Origin: Pullichristensenella sp963930055
GTDB taxonomy: Bacteria; Bacillota; Clostridia; Christensenellales; Aristaeellaceae
NCBI GenBank assembly: GCA_963930055.1
Contig: CAWVKS010000008.1
Coordinates: forward strand, 1-64,000
Direction of reading: 5' to 3'
Length of the DNA: 64,000 nt
The first letter of the stretch is position 1. Each line of letters begins with the position of its first letter. Under the pieces are notes generated by a model that saw only the letters and a list, made by a program, of their open reading frames with translations, was not told where the DNA came from and ran no database searches. A program made the translations under genes and the position numbers. This document shows positions 9,617 through 18,926 of this stretch, piece by piece.

Positions 9617-10626
9617 TTATATTTTTATCAGCGTCTTAATTTTATTCCCAAATTTCTTTTCAATTAATTGATAGCTAATATAGGCGCAAATCTCGCTGAT
9701 TGATATCACCATGCAAGCACCGATGACTGCTGTAAGACTAATCTGTGTCATATCTACAACCCTTCCTATAATCAAAATTATATAGTAGTGAATAAGATAA
9801 AACGAATAGCTGCTATCGCCTAATATGGAAACCCACTTTGGCAATTTGTTTTTGTCTATTGCAAATACTAAGCAAATAAAAGTTATGAATGAGAGAAGTG
9901 CATCCTTGTAAAGGTTTAGTCTGGTCGTATAGAGTAAAATCAAACATATTGCTGCTATACTTAGCAAACCAAATTGCAACAATCTAGATTTCCGACTTGC
10001 ATTCATGATCAAGTACTTTAGCACATAAAATGAGATAATCCCGCATATAAATGAAATCCACCATGGTTCAGCCAAAATATATAAGAATGGTGTATTTTGG
10101 TCAAATTTTCCGTCCAAAATCAACAGTCCAGCGCACATTAAGCCGCTAATCACTCCACGGTATTTGTGAGATATTCTCATGCTTACTGCAAAAATAATCG
10201 CAAAATAGATGTCATAATACAACGTCCAACCTGGTCCAACCATCGGGCGTACAACATCTGCAGATTTCATCGCCGTCCTCTGATAAGGGATAAAGAACAG
10301 AGACTTCAAAAATTCCTCAAAATTCGCTTCTCCAAGCGCTATCCCCGGCATTATTAACATCGCAACAAAAGTTGCAATCGTCATAATCCAGTACAATGGC
10401 ACAATCCTAATAAGCCTTTTCACAAGAAAATGCTTCTGTTCCTTCTGAGTAGTATACATAGCCAAGAAACCGCTAATCGTAAAGAATAGACTTACCCCCC
10501 CTGTAGTGATTTTACATATCCATTTAGAAACCCCATATGATATAGTGCAACGCCTAACGCCCCGATAATGCGTAAAATAGAAATGCATTCAATTTTTCCG
10601 CAAAACGAATTATCGATTTTCTCCAT
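9617..10626 (-). pseudogene. Acyltransferase family 3 membrane protein, split by a frameshift in a G7 tract
   Basis: Two overlapping frames make one acyltransferase-3 (OafA/YrhL-like) protein. The first, from an ATG at 10626, reads MEKIDNSFCGKIECISILRI... with the typical first helix and YHMGF, then stops after SLQGG. The second carries GGVSLFFTISGFLAMYTT and the remaining eight or so helices to 9617. The switch lies in a run of seven C on the plus strand (10495-10501, seven G in the message). Eight G would join the frames as SLQGGVSLFF with nothing missing. If functional it would O-acetylate the capsule sugar at the membrane. As given it is broken: phase variation, a recent mutation or a sequencing error are all possible. 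Confidence 0.85.
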
Positions 10627-10642
10627 CCCACAAATTACTCTC

Positions 10643-11767
10643 CTATTTGCCAAAGTATATCTTTTCCATGAGCATCGATACCTTGTTAATGCCAAACTTC
10701 ACGATCTTTCTACAGTTATAAGCACCCATTTGCTTCAAATCTCGCGTCAAAATCTTATTTAATGCATATATGATAGAGTTCATAGATGCCGGTTCAATAT
10801 ATATACCACCATTTTCATCAATTAAATCCGTGTTGCCTCTAATCCTGCTGACAATGCAAGGTAGTCCGCTTGCCATTGCCTCCATAAGAGACACAGACAA
10901 TCCTTCTCGAAAAGAAGGGAAGATAAAGGCGTCGGCAGCTTTGTACCATCGATCACACTCATTACAGTAGCCAAGCAAATGAACATTATCCTGCATTCTT
11001 AGGTTCTCAATTAACTGTTTATACTGCTCCATTCGCTCGCCTTGTCCTGCAATTACATAGTGGATGTCCTTTCGCTTCATTGCAGATAGCGCGCGTATGA
11101 CCGTCTCATGATTCTTGTTGGGGGTAAGTTCGCCTACAGAAAGCAGAAGGAGCTCGCCCTTTCCACACCCCACCTTTTCTTGCAGATCAGAACAATCACA
11201 CGGTTCTGTATTAAACTTATTCAGATCTATGCCAACACCCGGCACATATTCGATCTGCTTGGCATGCATATGCTTTTTGGCAAAAGCATAGTCTTCCTGG
11301 TTTATCGTTATCAACGTGTCCGTCATAAAAGAACAAACCCACTCCACAGGAAAATAAATCAGCCAATTCAGCAGCGGAGCACCCTTGAAAAAGTGGAAGC
11401 CATGTGCGGTATAAATCACACGGGTGCCGTGCTTGCGTGCCTTTATTGCAGCAAGACGTGCCACCATTGCCCCTACAGGCGTATGACAATGGACAATATC
11501 ATACTTGCCCTCGTCAATGATCTTTTTAAGCTGTTTATACGAGACAATATTGCTCGGCTTGATCGGTGAACGTGCAAAGGGGATATCATAGTAGGTATCG
11601 CAGTACGGAATCGCGCAGTCGTCCGGATTCTCATAATCATTTCTTGCAGCAACTGCAGTTTCCCACCCTTTTTCCTTGAACATTTTCAAGTAAGGAATAT
11701 GGAACTCCATAATATGTGTTTTAACAACGGTTGCTACAAAAAGCACCTTCTTCACTGCCTTATACAC
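10643..11767 (-). CDS. Glycosyltransferase, family 4 (EpsD/CapM-like)
   Basis: 374 residues with MEFHIPYLKMFKEKGWE near the N-terminus, then HCHTPVGAMVARLAA and YTAHGFHFFKGAP, motifs shared with EpsD, CapM and related enzymes that often add the second sugar of the repeat unit. The C-terminal donor site is REGLSVSLMEAMASGLPCI. Start is taken at a GTG (11767); a second GTG five codons in is equally possible, as neither has an ideal ribosome site. It is the first gene of the AT-rich glycosyltransferase block, right after the initiating sugar transferase, which fits a second-step role. Confidence 0.88.
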   Translation of the reverse strand: MYKAVKKVLFVATVVKTHIMEFHIPYLKMFKEKGWETAVAARNDYENPDDCAIPYCDTYYDIPFARSPIKPSNIVSYKQLKKIIDEGKYDIVHCHTPVGAMVARLAAIKARKHGTRVIYTAHGFHFFKGAPLLNWLIYFPVEWVCSFMTDTLITINQEDYAFAKKHMHAKQIEYVPGVGIDLNKFNTEPCDCSDLQEKVGCGKGELLLLSVGELTPNKNHETVIRALSAMKRKDIHYVIAGQGERMEQYKQLIENLRMQDNVHLLGYCNECDRWYKAADAFIFPSFREGLSVSLMEAMASGLPCIVSRIRGNTDLIDENGGIYIEPASMNSIIYALNKILTRDLKQMGAYNCRKIVKFGINKVSMLMEKIYFGK

Positions 11768-11792
11768 CTCATATCACGCCTCATATCACGCC

Positions 11793-13216
11793 TCACGCAC
11801 TCTTCTCCTTCTCCACCGCGCTTGCCGTGGTCTGTCCATCCGCAACCCCACTTGTGCTGTCTCGGAGGAACAAAACCCTCACCGTCGCAAAAATCAGCTT
11901 GATATCCTCTGCGAGGCTGGCATGGTTGATATACATCAAATCCATCTTGAGCTTGTCCTGCGGCTCGGTGTTGTAGCGGCCATAGATCTGTGCATATCCC
12001 GTCAAACCCGCTTTGACCTGCAGCCGCAGGTCAAACGCAGGCAGTTCCTTTCGATACTGTTCCGCGATTTCCGGCCGTTCCGGGCGAGGCCCCACAATGC
12101 TCATGTCCCCCTTGAGGATGTTGAACAGCTGCGGCAGCTCATCGAAGCGGATCGCGCGGATGATTCGACCGACCGGCGTGATCCTGTCGTCGTGCTCGCC
12201 GGCCAGACGGGCGCCGCCCTTCTCCGCGTCTACGATCATGCTGCGCAATTTTAGTATCTCGAACAACCGGCCATCTTTCGTCAACCGCACCTGCTTGTAC
12301 AGCACCGGCCCGTGGTCGTAGCTCCAAATCGCCAGCGCCGCGATTGCCATGAATGGACTGGTCACGATAATTGCCAACAGCGATAGCACGATGTCCATCG
12401 CCCGCTTGACCAGCAGGTACTCCGGTGCGGGCTTGCTGCGCCTTGCCCGGCAGATGGGCACCGAGAACGAACGGATGTGCTCCGCTCCGGAGATGATGAC
12501 ATCGCCCGTGTGCGGCACGAAGTAACACGCCTTGTTTTTCTCCACGCAGTACTTCACGATGCCGTTGCGCAGCGTGGCGCTCACGCCGCTGACAAATACC
12601 GCATCGTAGTCCTCCATGATCCGCATCAGCTTCTGAATGTCCTTAAAACTCCGGCCGCCCGGCGTTTCCTTCTTGTAGGGGAGGTCGTGAACGTTTTCCT
12701 CGTCCCACTGCACGGTGCGCTCCACGCTCCAGCGCTCGGCAAAAAAGCGTATCTCCTCCAGCTTGCGCAGGTCGCTCTCATCCCGGTAGATCACCACCGT
12801 GCGCTTGGGCTTGTGCAGGGAAAAGTACAGCCGGTTGGCTGAGATCGTCCAGCCCGCGCTGAACAGCGCCTGCACCGCCGCGCAGCCAAACCCCGCCAGT
12901 GGATTGATCAGCCTCCGCGCCAGCGCACAGGCCAGCAGATATGTAAGGCCCAAACTGATCAGATTGGACAGCACCTGCCGTAGAACAGATCGCCCACATG
13001 CAGCAGTCCCACCCGGTAAGCGCTGTAGATACGACTAAGCATCAGCAGCGATACCGCATAGAACGCGTATACCGAAATATTCACCGCTCCAAATACTGCT
13101 CCAGCTGCGATATGCCTGTAGAACAGCCACCAGCAACTGACGAAAAGCAGCACGGTAATTCCATAGTGCATCAGCACCATGCCCCGCATCATCAGCGACT
13201 TTTTCATCGCCTTCAC
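11793..13216 (-). pseudogene. Polyprenyl glycosylphosphotransferase (initiating sugar transferase) with a frameshift
   Basis: The N-terminal hydrophobic helices (GTG start at 13216, residues MKKSLMMRGMVLMHYG onward) run to SLLMLSRIYSAYRVG...LFYG and then stop at 12959. The rest, from LSNLISLGLTYLLA to the end, is in another frame. One extra base near 12970 would rejoin them as LFYGQVLSNL. The downstream part is intact: a fifth helix (about residue 195 of that part), then the catalytic bacterial sugar transferase domain with KLRSM, DELPQLFNILKGDMS and GPRPERPE. It would transfer a phosphosugar to undecaprenyl phosphate. A GTG at 12974 overlaps the stop, so the catalytic piece could be made by re-initiation. 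Confidence 0.82.
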
Positions 13217-13386
13217 GCTTTCCAACCCCTCTGTCGTATCTCTTGAGCCTCAGCTTTCCTTGGCCTATTCCCCGAATCCCTCATCCGTTTCCATACATCG
13301 AACCGCACAAATACCCAAATGAACTTTTCAATCAAGCGATTCGATGTATGAAAGCGGATATTGTTAGAAAACCTCCGCGCATAGAA
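13217..13386. other. Short intergenic gap with an 11-bp inverted repeat
   Basis: This gap separates the two sugar transferase copies. It contains a perfect 11-bp inverted repeat, CATACATCGAA at 13292-13302 and its complement at 13340-13350, with a 37-base centre. It lies just beyond the point where the upstream transferase loses its 3' end. No reading frame or transposase remnant is visible. It may mark the scar of the event that truncated the gene. Confidence 0.4.
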
Positions 13387-14502
13387 CTAAGCGGCAAAGA
13401 CGCCCGCGAAACCGGCGGTTGAATGTCTGAAGCCGTTGGGCAGCCAAAATGTTGTGTATTTTGCACCAATAATCCATCTGATTCGAGCCTGTATTTTGTG
13501 CAGCTCGTGGACAACCTGCATCCACCGAAGATTGATGACCCTGAACAGCCTGCCGTTCCTGGTCAGGCGCGTCTGGCGGTAGAACACGGGGCCGCCGTCG
13601 CAGAGCTTGATGGCGGCGGCGATCGCCAACATGACGGGGCTGGCGACGATGATGGCCATCAGGCTGCTGCAAATATCAAAGGCGCGCTTGAAGAAGCGGT
13701 ATTCGGGCCTGGGGTTATAGCGCCCCACGCGCAGCATGGGCAGGTGGAACATGTGCATGCGCATCGCGCCGCTCATGATGACGTCGCCCACGCGCGGCAC
13801 CATATAGACGCTGATATTGTTGGCCACGCAGTATTTGAGGATGATATTGCGCTCATGGCTGTGCACGCCGCAGAGGAACACCGTCTCCATGCCGTCGAGC
13901 ATGGACATATCCTTCAGGCACTCCTCGACAGTGCAGGTAAAGCGTATATCAAACTTCTTGCCCAGGCCGTATTCGCCGATGAGCGTTTCCATGCCGCGGC
14001 GGATGTCGTAGACGATGCCCGTGCGCTGGCCGCCATAATGGGCGAAATACCACGCATGCGCCAGGCGGCACCAGAGCACGCTGAGCGCGAGCTGCCCCGC
14101 CAGCGCCGCCAGGGCCGGCAGCAGGTTGGGGAAGCTGCCGCTCATCAGCCAGAGGATGATGAACATGAAGCCGTCCGCCATGACGATGCTCAGCACCTGG
14201 CTGTACGCCATCTCGGAAATGCGCTTGAGGGACAACAAAAAGGCGTCGTACGTCCGGCCAAAGAGGAAGTACAACGCCATGAAAATGGCGATCACCACGC
14301 CGCTGCGCAACGGCGATGGGAACAACACGACGGTATTCCGATACCAGGCATACCAGCACACCACGAAGGGCGCCGTGATCAACAAAAGGTTGATAAACTT
14401 GGCCAGCCAAATGCCCCAATCGTGGTACAGGTTGCCGGATATGCGGCTGCGCATGCGCTTTTTGTCCGCGCCGCCTTCTGTGCTTTTGTTTCCCGGCTGC
14501 AT
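13387..14502 (-). pseudogene. Polyprenyl glycosylphosphotransferase lacking its catalytic C-terminus
   Basis: About 371 residues from an ATG at 14502 (MQPGNKSTEGG); the open frame runs further up but would overlap cpsD. Four N-terminal helices, a nucleotide-binding-like middle domain and the membrane anchor before the catalytic domain (FKRAFDICSSLMAIIV) match the paralogue downstream. Homology continues through GGPVFYRQTRLTRNGRLFRVI and then turns into unrelated sequence after LRWMQ. The DELPQL...GPRPERPE segment needed for catalysis, about 130 residues, is absent. It is read as a remnant left when the neighbouring copy took over, or as a product of recombination between the two. Confidence 0.8.
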
Positions 14503-14539
14503 GCTGTTCACATCCCCGTTGGCGATCGTTCCCGAACCC

Positions 14540-15298
14540 CTATTTCCGCTTCCGCCCGTCCTTTTGCTGGGGACGGCGGGTGGTGGGGGCGTCATCGTGG
14601 GTATAGTAGGAATTGTAGTAGGACTTATAGTAGTACTTGCGGTTCACATAGCTGTCCAGTTCCACGCGGTTGAGCACCGTGCCGAGGATGGGGCGGCCGG
14701 TCTGCTCCAACTGTTCGCGCACCTCGATCAGATCGCGGCGGCGCACGGCGTTGTAGTTGACCACCACCAGCGTGCCGTCGCAGCTCTTGGCGATCTCCGC
14801 CGCGTCGATGACCTCGCCCACGGGCGGCGCGTCCACCAGCACATAGTCGGCGATCTGCGTCAGCCGATCCAGCAGCCTGCCAAAGCGCGGGGACACGAGC
14901 AATGCCAGCGAGTTGGAGATCTCGCGGCCGATGGGCACGAAATACGCGCCGGGGATGTTCGTCTCATAGAGCACATCCTCTACGTTGGCCTTGCCGGCCA
15001 GCAGGTGCGAAAGCCCCAGCGGGCGGCCGCTGCCGGTAAACTGCATGCCGTATTTCTGCCCCAGCACGGAGCGGCGCAGGTCGGCGTCTACCAGCACGAC
15101 CTTTTTGCCCAGGCGGGCCATCGTGCGCATGATGTTCATCGTGACGAAGGACTTGCCTTCCGCGGCGTGGCAGCTGGTGACCATCACTTTGCGCACGTTC
15201 TCCCCGGCAAAGGAGAGGTTGGTGCACAGCGTGTTGACCGCCTCGCTGCCGGCATAGCTCAGGGCGGGGAACTTGTTGATCGTCAGTCTGTTGTTCAT
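14540..15298 (-). CDS. cpsD: Capsule tyrosine kinase (BY-kinase), CpsD/CapB type
   Basis: 252 residues from the ATG at 15298, which overlaps the cpsC stop by four bases. Walker A is CHAAEGKS (residues 43-50), a variant of the usual S-x-x-x-GEGKS; Walker A' is VVLVDADLRR and Walker B is YVLVDAPPV. The C-terminus has the tyrosine cluster YVNRKYYYKSYYNSYY that is autophosphorylated in the family. With the membrane adaptor CpsC it controls chain length and the export or attachment of the polymer. The longer open frame upstream is an out-of-frame reading of cpsC. Confidence 0.93.
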   Translation of the reverse strand: MNNRLTINKFPALSYAGSEAVNTLCTNLSFAGENVRKVMVTSCHAAEGKSFVTMNIMRTMARLGKKVVLVDADLRRSVLGQKYGMQFTGSGRPLGLSHLLAGKANVEDVLYETNIPGAYFVPIGREISNSLALLVSPRFGRLLDRLTQIADYVLVDAPPVGEVIDAAEIAKSCDGTLVVVNYNAVRRRDLIEVREQLEQTGRPILGTVLNRVELDSYVNRKYYYKSYYNSYYTHDDAPTTRRPQQKDGRKRK

Positions 15299-16065
15299 GC
15301 GTCCCTCCTGCCGCCGCGCCGATCCTTGCCGCCGTCCGCGTCCTCCAGCGGGATCACGGCCAGCGTGTACAGCCCGGCGTATTTGCGGATATCCTCGGCG
15401 GTCTTGTACTTGTCGTCCAGCAGCATGCGCACGGTGACGATGCCCGCCCCGATCAGGGCGCCCAGTATAAAGCCCAGCATGATGTTGCGGGTCTTGTTGG
15501 GGCTGACGGGGTTGGCGGGTACCAGCGCGCTGGAAACCATGTTCGGCCTGTCCGTGGACATCGTCTGGGCGATGTAGTCGCTGACGACCTCGGCGTATTC
15601 GTTGGCGATCGCCGCCGCCTCCGTGGGCGAGGACGATGTAATGGTGATGTCCAGCATGCGCGTATCGGCGTCGTTTTTCACCGAGAGCATGTTGCGGATC
15701 TGGCTGTAGCTGTATGGCAGGCCGAGGTTGGAGATCACGCCTTCGTGGACCTCCCACATGTCAAAGACCTTCACATAATCGCTGGTCAGGGCCGTGCCGA
15801 TCTGCAGGTCGGACATGTCGATGGCCGAATCGCTGGGGCTGAGCACGTAGATGACCGACGTAGCCTCATACATCGGCGTAATGAAAGCGAACGTGTATAC
15901 GCCCATCACCACCGCCAGGAGCACCGCCAGCGCGACGATCAGCTTCCAGTTCGCCAGCAGGCGATAGGCCAGATCGACCAGGTCGATGGTCGTGGTGTTG
16001 GCTGTCTGCGGCGCCACAGGCGCCTGCCTGGGCGCTTCCGCCGGGCGATTTTGCTGCTCAGACAT
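15295..16065 (-). CDS. cpsC: Chain-length determinant / kinase adaptor, CpsC (Wzz) family
   Basis: 256 residues. After a Pro/Ala/Gln-rich start comes a Wzz motif region (TIDLVDLAYRLLANWKLI), one helix at about residues 38-58, an extracytoplasmic domain, the conserved PxxP-like NPVSPNKTRN before the second helix (about 192-212) and a short cytoplasmic tail expected to activate CpsD. The ATG follows GGAGG with six bases between. It is the first gene of the capsule assembly pair and overlaps cpsD. Together they set polymer length at the membrane. Confidence 0.92.
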   Translation of the reverse strand: MSEQQNRPAEAPRQAPVAPQTANTTTIDLVDLAYRLLANWKLIVALAVLLAVVMGVYTFAFITPMYEATSVIYVLSPSDSAIDMSDLQIGTALTSDYVKVFDMWEVHEGVISNLGLPYSYSQIRNMLSVKNDADTRMLDITITSSSPTEAAAIANEYAEVVSDYIAQTMSTDRPNMVSSALVPANPVSPNKTRNIMLGFILGALIGAGIVTVRMLLDDKYKTAEDIRKYAGLYTLAVIPLEDADGGKDRRGGRRDA

Positions 16066-16208
16066 TGCGATCCTCCGATCCGCTCATTTCTTCATGGACC
16101 ATATTCTTCATACTTTTTGTAAAATGGGGCTGCCGGGCGCGCAAAAAGCGCGCGAAAAGACGGCGGAGCAGTCTTTGGCTGCTTCGCTGCCTTTTCCGCT
16201 TGCCTTGT

Positions 16209-16844
16209 TTAGCGGCTGATGACCGCCATCAGGGCAGTGCCATTGTGGATCTGCGTTATGATCTCCTGCGGCAGCGTCACCTGGATGCGGCCGGTGGTCT
16301 CTTCCTGGCCCTCCACGGGCGCGAGGCCGACGCCTTCAAACATCTGCCAGGCCACGCTCTGGGCGCCATCCTCGTTGACGGTGACGACACCGATGAGCAC
16401 GGCCACCGTGTCGCCCTCCGCATAGGGGGTGGAGAGCAGCATGGTGGTGGTCACGGCGCCGTACTCTTCCTCGTAGCCTTCCACGTTCAGCGGGAAGAAC
16501 TCAAAGACGTTGAGCTGGTCCGTGCCCAGCGCCTCCGTCAGCTGCACGGGGTTGCCCTGCGCGTCCGTCACTTCGCCGAAGTAGGCTTCCACGCTCTCGC
16601 TGGCGGCCAGCTTCTGGAGCTCGGCGTCGCAGACAGCGACCTTCTCCTGCTGCTCGGGGGTCATCTCCTCCGCAGGGATCGTCGCGACCGAGGTGAAGAT
16701 AACGGCGGCGTCCGCGGGCATGTTCTCGGCGGTAGCCTCGAACTGGACCATATCCGTGGTGGTGCGGCTGGGCACCGACTCGGCCATGGCGGCCATGCCC
16801 AGGCACAGCGCGAGCGCAAGGATGATGCAGGCAAACTTCTTCAT
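16209..16844 (-). CDS. Secreted protein of unknown function in the capsule operon
   Basis: 211 residues with a clear signal peptide (MKKFACIILALALCLGMAAMA, cleavage expected after AMA). The mature part is acidic, with no cysteine apart from one (VAVCDAE), and looks like a small alpha/beta domain; no known motif is recognised. It ends with NGTALMAVISR. It lies between the LCP gene and cpsC in the same orientation with gaps of 63 and 143 bases, so it is probably co-transcribed and may act on or near the cell-surface polymer. This role is inferred from position only. Confidence 0.75.
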   Translation of the reverse strand: MKKFACIILALALCLGMAAMAESVPSRTTTDMVQFEATAENMPADAAVIFTSVATIPAEEMTPEQQEKVAVCDAELQKLAASESVEAYFGEVTDAQGNPVQLTEALGTDQLNVFEFFPLNVEGYEEEYGAVTTTMLLSTPYAEGDTVAVLIGVVTVNEDGAQSVAWQMFEGVGLAPVEGQEETTGRIQVTLPQEIITQIHNGTALMAVISR

Positions 16845-16907
16845 GGTAATTGCTCCTTCCTCTTGCCGGCGGGGGAAACCGCCGGAAACCGCAAAGCCTC
16901 TCGGGCT

Positions 16908-17921
16908 TTACATTTTTTCATAGAACTGCGCCAGCACGGCCTGTTCCAGCGCAGCTTCGTCGGCGTAGAACTGCATAAAGCCGTCGCCGCCGACCTGATG
17001 CGTGCCCGCCAGCGTGGAGACGGGTTCCCGCGCGTACTCGCGCGCGCCCCAGGCCACGTTGATGAGCCGCCCGCGGGTCATGTTCGTGGTCAGGTACGGC
17101 TCCAGGGCGTCATAGAGGTCGCCGATGAAGTCCTCGTCCTCGCGCATCCGCGCGTCCAGCCTGGCGCTGATGGCGGAGATGTATTCCTCCTGCCGCGCCA
17201 TGCGCGATTCGTTGGTGCCCACGCCGATGCCCATGCGGCTGCGCACATAGTATTCGGCCTGTTCGCCGGTGAGCGTCAGCGTCGCGCCCTTGGCCATGGC
17301 CGGATCCAGGGCGGTGAAGTCGTCCTCCAGGGTCACTTCCACGCCGCCGACCATGTCGTTGAGCACGGAGATGCCATCCAGATCCAGGGCGATGTAAAAG
17401 TCTATTTTCGTGCCCAGGAGCAGGTTGGAGACCGCGTCCACCGTGAGCTCGCAGCTCTGCGCGCCGCCGTCGCCGAAGCCGTGGGCGAGGCTGACCTGCG
17501 CCGTGCGCACGCCGGAGCGGTCGCCCAGCACGCCCAGTATGGTGATGGGCGTCATGGTATCGCGGTCGATGCTCAGCTGGGTGACGCGGTCGGCCACCGG
17601 GTCGATGGAGAGCACGCGCAAAAAGTCGGCCTGCCCGCCGTTGCGGTAGCCGCTGCTCGCCGAGCCGCTGGCGTGGTCGATGCCCATGAGCAGTATGGTG
17701 GTCAATTCGTCGCGGCGGCGGTAGGGCGTGCCGTCCACGTCGATGGTCTGGGCGGCGAGGCGCTGCGTGGGGTCGCCGCGCTCCTCGGGCCTGGCGCTGC
17801 GCGCTTCCAGCCAGCGCCCGCCCTGATAGAGCAGCGCCAGCGCCACGACGATGCCCGCCGCGGCCAAGGCAATGCGCAGTTTCGGGTTGCCCCGCTGCCG
17901 TCTCTTTTTCTTCAACCTCAC
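16908..17921 (-). CDS. LytR-CpsA-Psr (LCP) family phosphotransferase
   Basis: 337 residues: a basic N-terminus, one membrane helix (about residues 17-34) and an extracytoplasmic LCP domain. The family's conserved pieces are visible: TTILLMGID at the domain start, RNGGQADFLRVLSID and LSIDRDTMTPI with the basic and acidic residues that hold the polyprenyl pyrophosphate, GGVEVTLEDDF, and YYVRSRMGIGVGTNESRMARQ near the end. LCP enzymes attach capsule or teichoic polymers from the lipid carrier to peptidoglycan. The GTG start overlaps the stop of the loaP-like gene (GTGA), so the two are coupled. Confidence 0.9.
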   Translation of the reverse strand: MRLKKKRRQRGNPKLRIALAAAGIVVALALLYQGGRWLEARSARPEERGDPTQRLAAQTIDVDGTPYRRRDELTTILLMGIDHASGSASSGYRNGGQADFLRVLSIDPVADRVTQLSIDRDTMTPITILGVLGDRSGVRTAQVSLAHGFGDGGAQSCELTVDAVSNLLLGTKIDFYIALDLDGISVLNDMVGGVEVTLEDDFTALDPAMAKGATLTLTGEQAEYYVRSRMGIGVGTNESRMARQEEYISAISARLDARMREDEDFIGDLYDALEPYLTTNMTRGRLINVAWGAREYAREPVSTLAGTHQVGGDGFMQFYADEAALEQAVLAQFYEKM

Positions 17922-18466
17922 GCCTCCGACGCGCCCGCGCCCGGCAGGCGCTCTGCCTGTACGCGGTCGATGATCTCATAAGACAGCCAGATATGGCTGA
18001 TGGCGCCCTGCGTGTCCAGCTGGACGCGCACGGTCTTGCGGCGCTTGTCCATGCGGGTGATGGTGCCGCGCAGCTGCTTGAACACGCCGTCGATGATCTC
18101 CACGCGCTCGCCCACCTGCAACGCCTGCATCACGCCCACGCGGCCATGCAGCCGCCAGAGCCAGTCGGCAAACTCGCGGTCGCGCCCGATGAGCGCGTCG
18201 CCGCCGTCGCCGTAAGTCAAAACGCGGATGATGTACTGCGCGCCGGGGAAATCGGAAAACACCGCCTGTTCCTCGTCCGAATAGACGAACACATAGCCCG
18301 GCAAAAGCGCCGTGAGCCGTTCGGTCCAGGCGTCGCCCCTGCGGAATCTCTTCATCCGCTGGGGAAACAGCGCCCGGCCATGGCCGCTTTCCTCGATGGC
18401 CCTGGCCACGAGCTCTTCCTTGCCCGTCGTGCAGAAGAGGCAGCGGGCAAAGGTGTATCCGCACAT
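17918..18466 (-). CDS. loaP: NusG paralogue, LoaP-type operon antiterminator
   Basis: 182 residues from the ATG at 18466, chosen over an upstream GTG because GGAGG lies eight bases before it. The N-terminal NGN domain reads MCGYTFARCLFCTTGKEELVA and LLPGYVFVYSDEE; the C-terminal KOW domain has VGERVEIIDGVFKQLRGTI. LoaP proteins in Bacillota are encoded in or beside long polysaccharide or antibiotic operons and let RNA polymerase read through terminators after binding a leader hairpin. Being the first gene of an operon of about 18 kb fits that role exactly. The gene could be called NusG-like, but its position and short divergent NGN domain favour LoaP. Confidence 0.87.
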   Translation of the reverse strand: MCGYTFARCLFCTTGKEELVARAIEESGHGRALFPQRMKRFRRGDAWTERLTALLPGYVFVYSDEEQAVFSDFPGAQYIIRVLTYGDGGDALIGRDREFADWLWRLHGRVGVMQALQVGERVEIIDGVFKQLRGTITRMDKRRKTVRVQLDTQGAISHIWLSYEIIDRVQAERLPGAGASEA

Positions 18467-18724
18467 GCCCTCCACCTCCAGGTAACGCCGCCGCGGGGCA
18501 CAGCTTCGCCCTCCGCCCTCGCGCGCGGCCTTGCTTCCTTCGTATGTCCGGCATATCCTACGCCGCTACGCCTTGCACAGTAACCGGCGCTTCCATGCCT
18601 TCTTTCGGCGGGCCCATCCTGAAAAAAGCAACCCCCCCCCCGAAAAAATCCGAGGCCGGGGGCTTGGTTCCGGCGTCTCCTTGTTTGCCCCAGAAAAGCC
18701 TTACGAAAAACAAGACAAAGGAGT
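18467..18724 (-). promoter_or_regulatory. Leader of the capsule operon with hairpin and T-run, and a 10-base G tract
   Basis: Between the predicted promoter and loaP the message has about 250 untranslated bases. They include a GCCGG/CCGGC hairpin (18655-18674) followed six bases later by six U (18643-18648), a possible early terminator. Right after it is a run of ten G in the message (ten C at 18632-18641), which could pair with the CCCCC of the hairpin and give an alternative fold. Such a leader is the expected target for a LoaP-type antiterminator, but the specific LoaP hairpin consensus was not recognised. Confidence 0.45.
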
Positions 18725-18753
18725 ATAATACCGCCGCTGCCCTGCGGTCGCAA
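18725..18753 (-). promoter_or_regulatory. Predicted sigma-A promoter of the capsule operon
   Basis: On the minus strand TTGCGA (18748-18753) and TATTAT (18725-18730) are separated by 17 bases. No other gene lies between this and loaP. The -35 box falls inside the left copy of the 29-bp inverted repeat. Confidence 0.55.
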
Positions 18754-18775
18754 AATTATCCTTTTTGCGACGCGC
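18747..18775. repeat. 29-bp inverted repeat, left copy
   Basis: This sequence occurs again in exact reverse complement at 19427-19455. Each copy is itself a hairpin (GTCGCAAAA / TTTTGCGAC around a 7-base loop). The pair brackets the truncated recombinase gene. They may be REP-like dispersed hairpins or recombination sites of the lost element. Confidence 0.8.
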
Positions 18776-18926
18776 TTCACCCATCCAGATCCCGACAACC
18801 CATTACATACCTCATTATATATGTATTAAGGTAAAATATCAAGGGTCGTTTTGGTTTTAACCCAATTTTCCACGACAAACACAATTTTTCTGTGTCGAAA
18901 AAAGGGTTTCCTGACTGCGGGCGGGG

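Noticed and set aside
14540..15757. Longer version of the capsule kinase starting at 15757
   Set aside because: The extra residues are an out-of-frame reading of cpsC; the ATG at 15298 overlaps the cpsC stop by four bases and begins the conserved domain.
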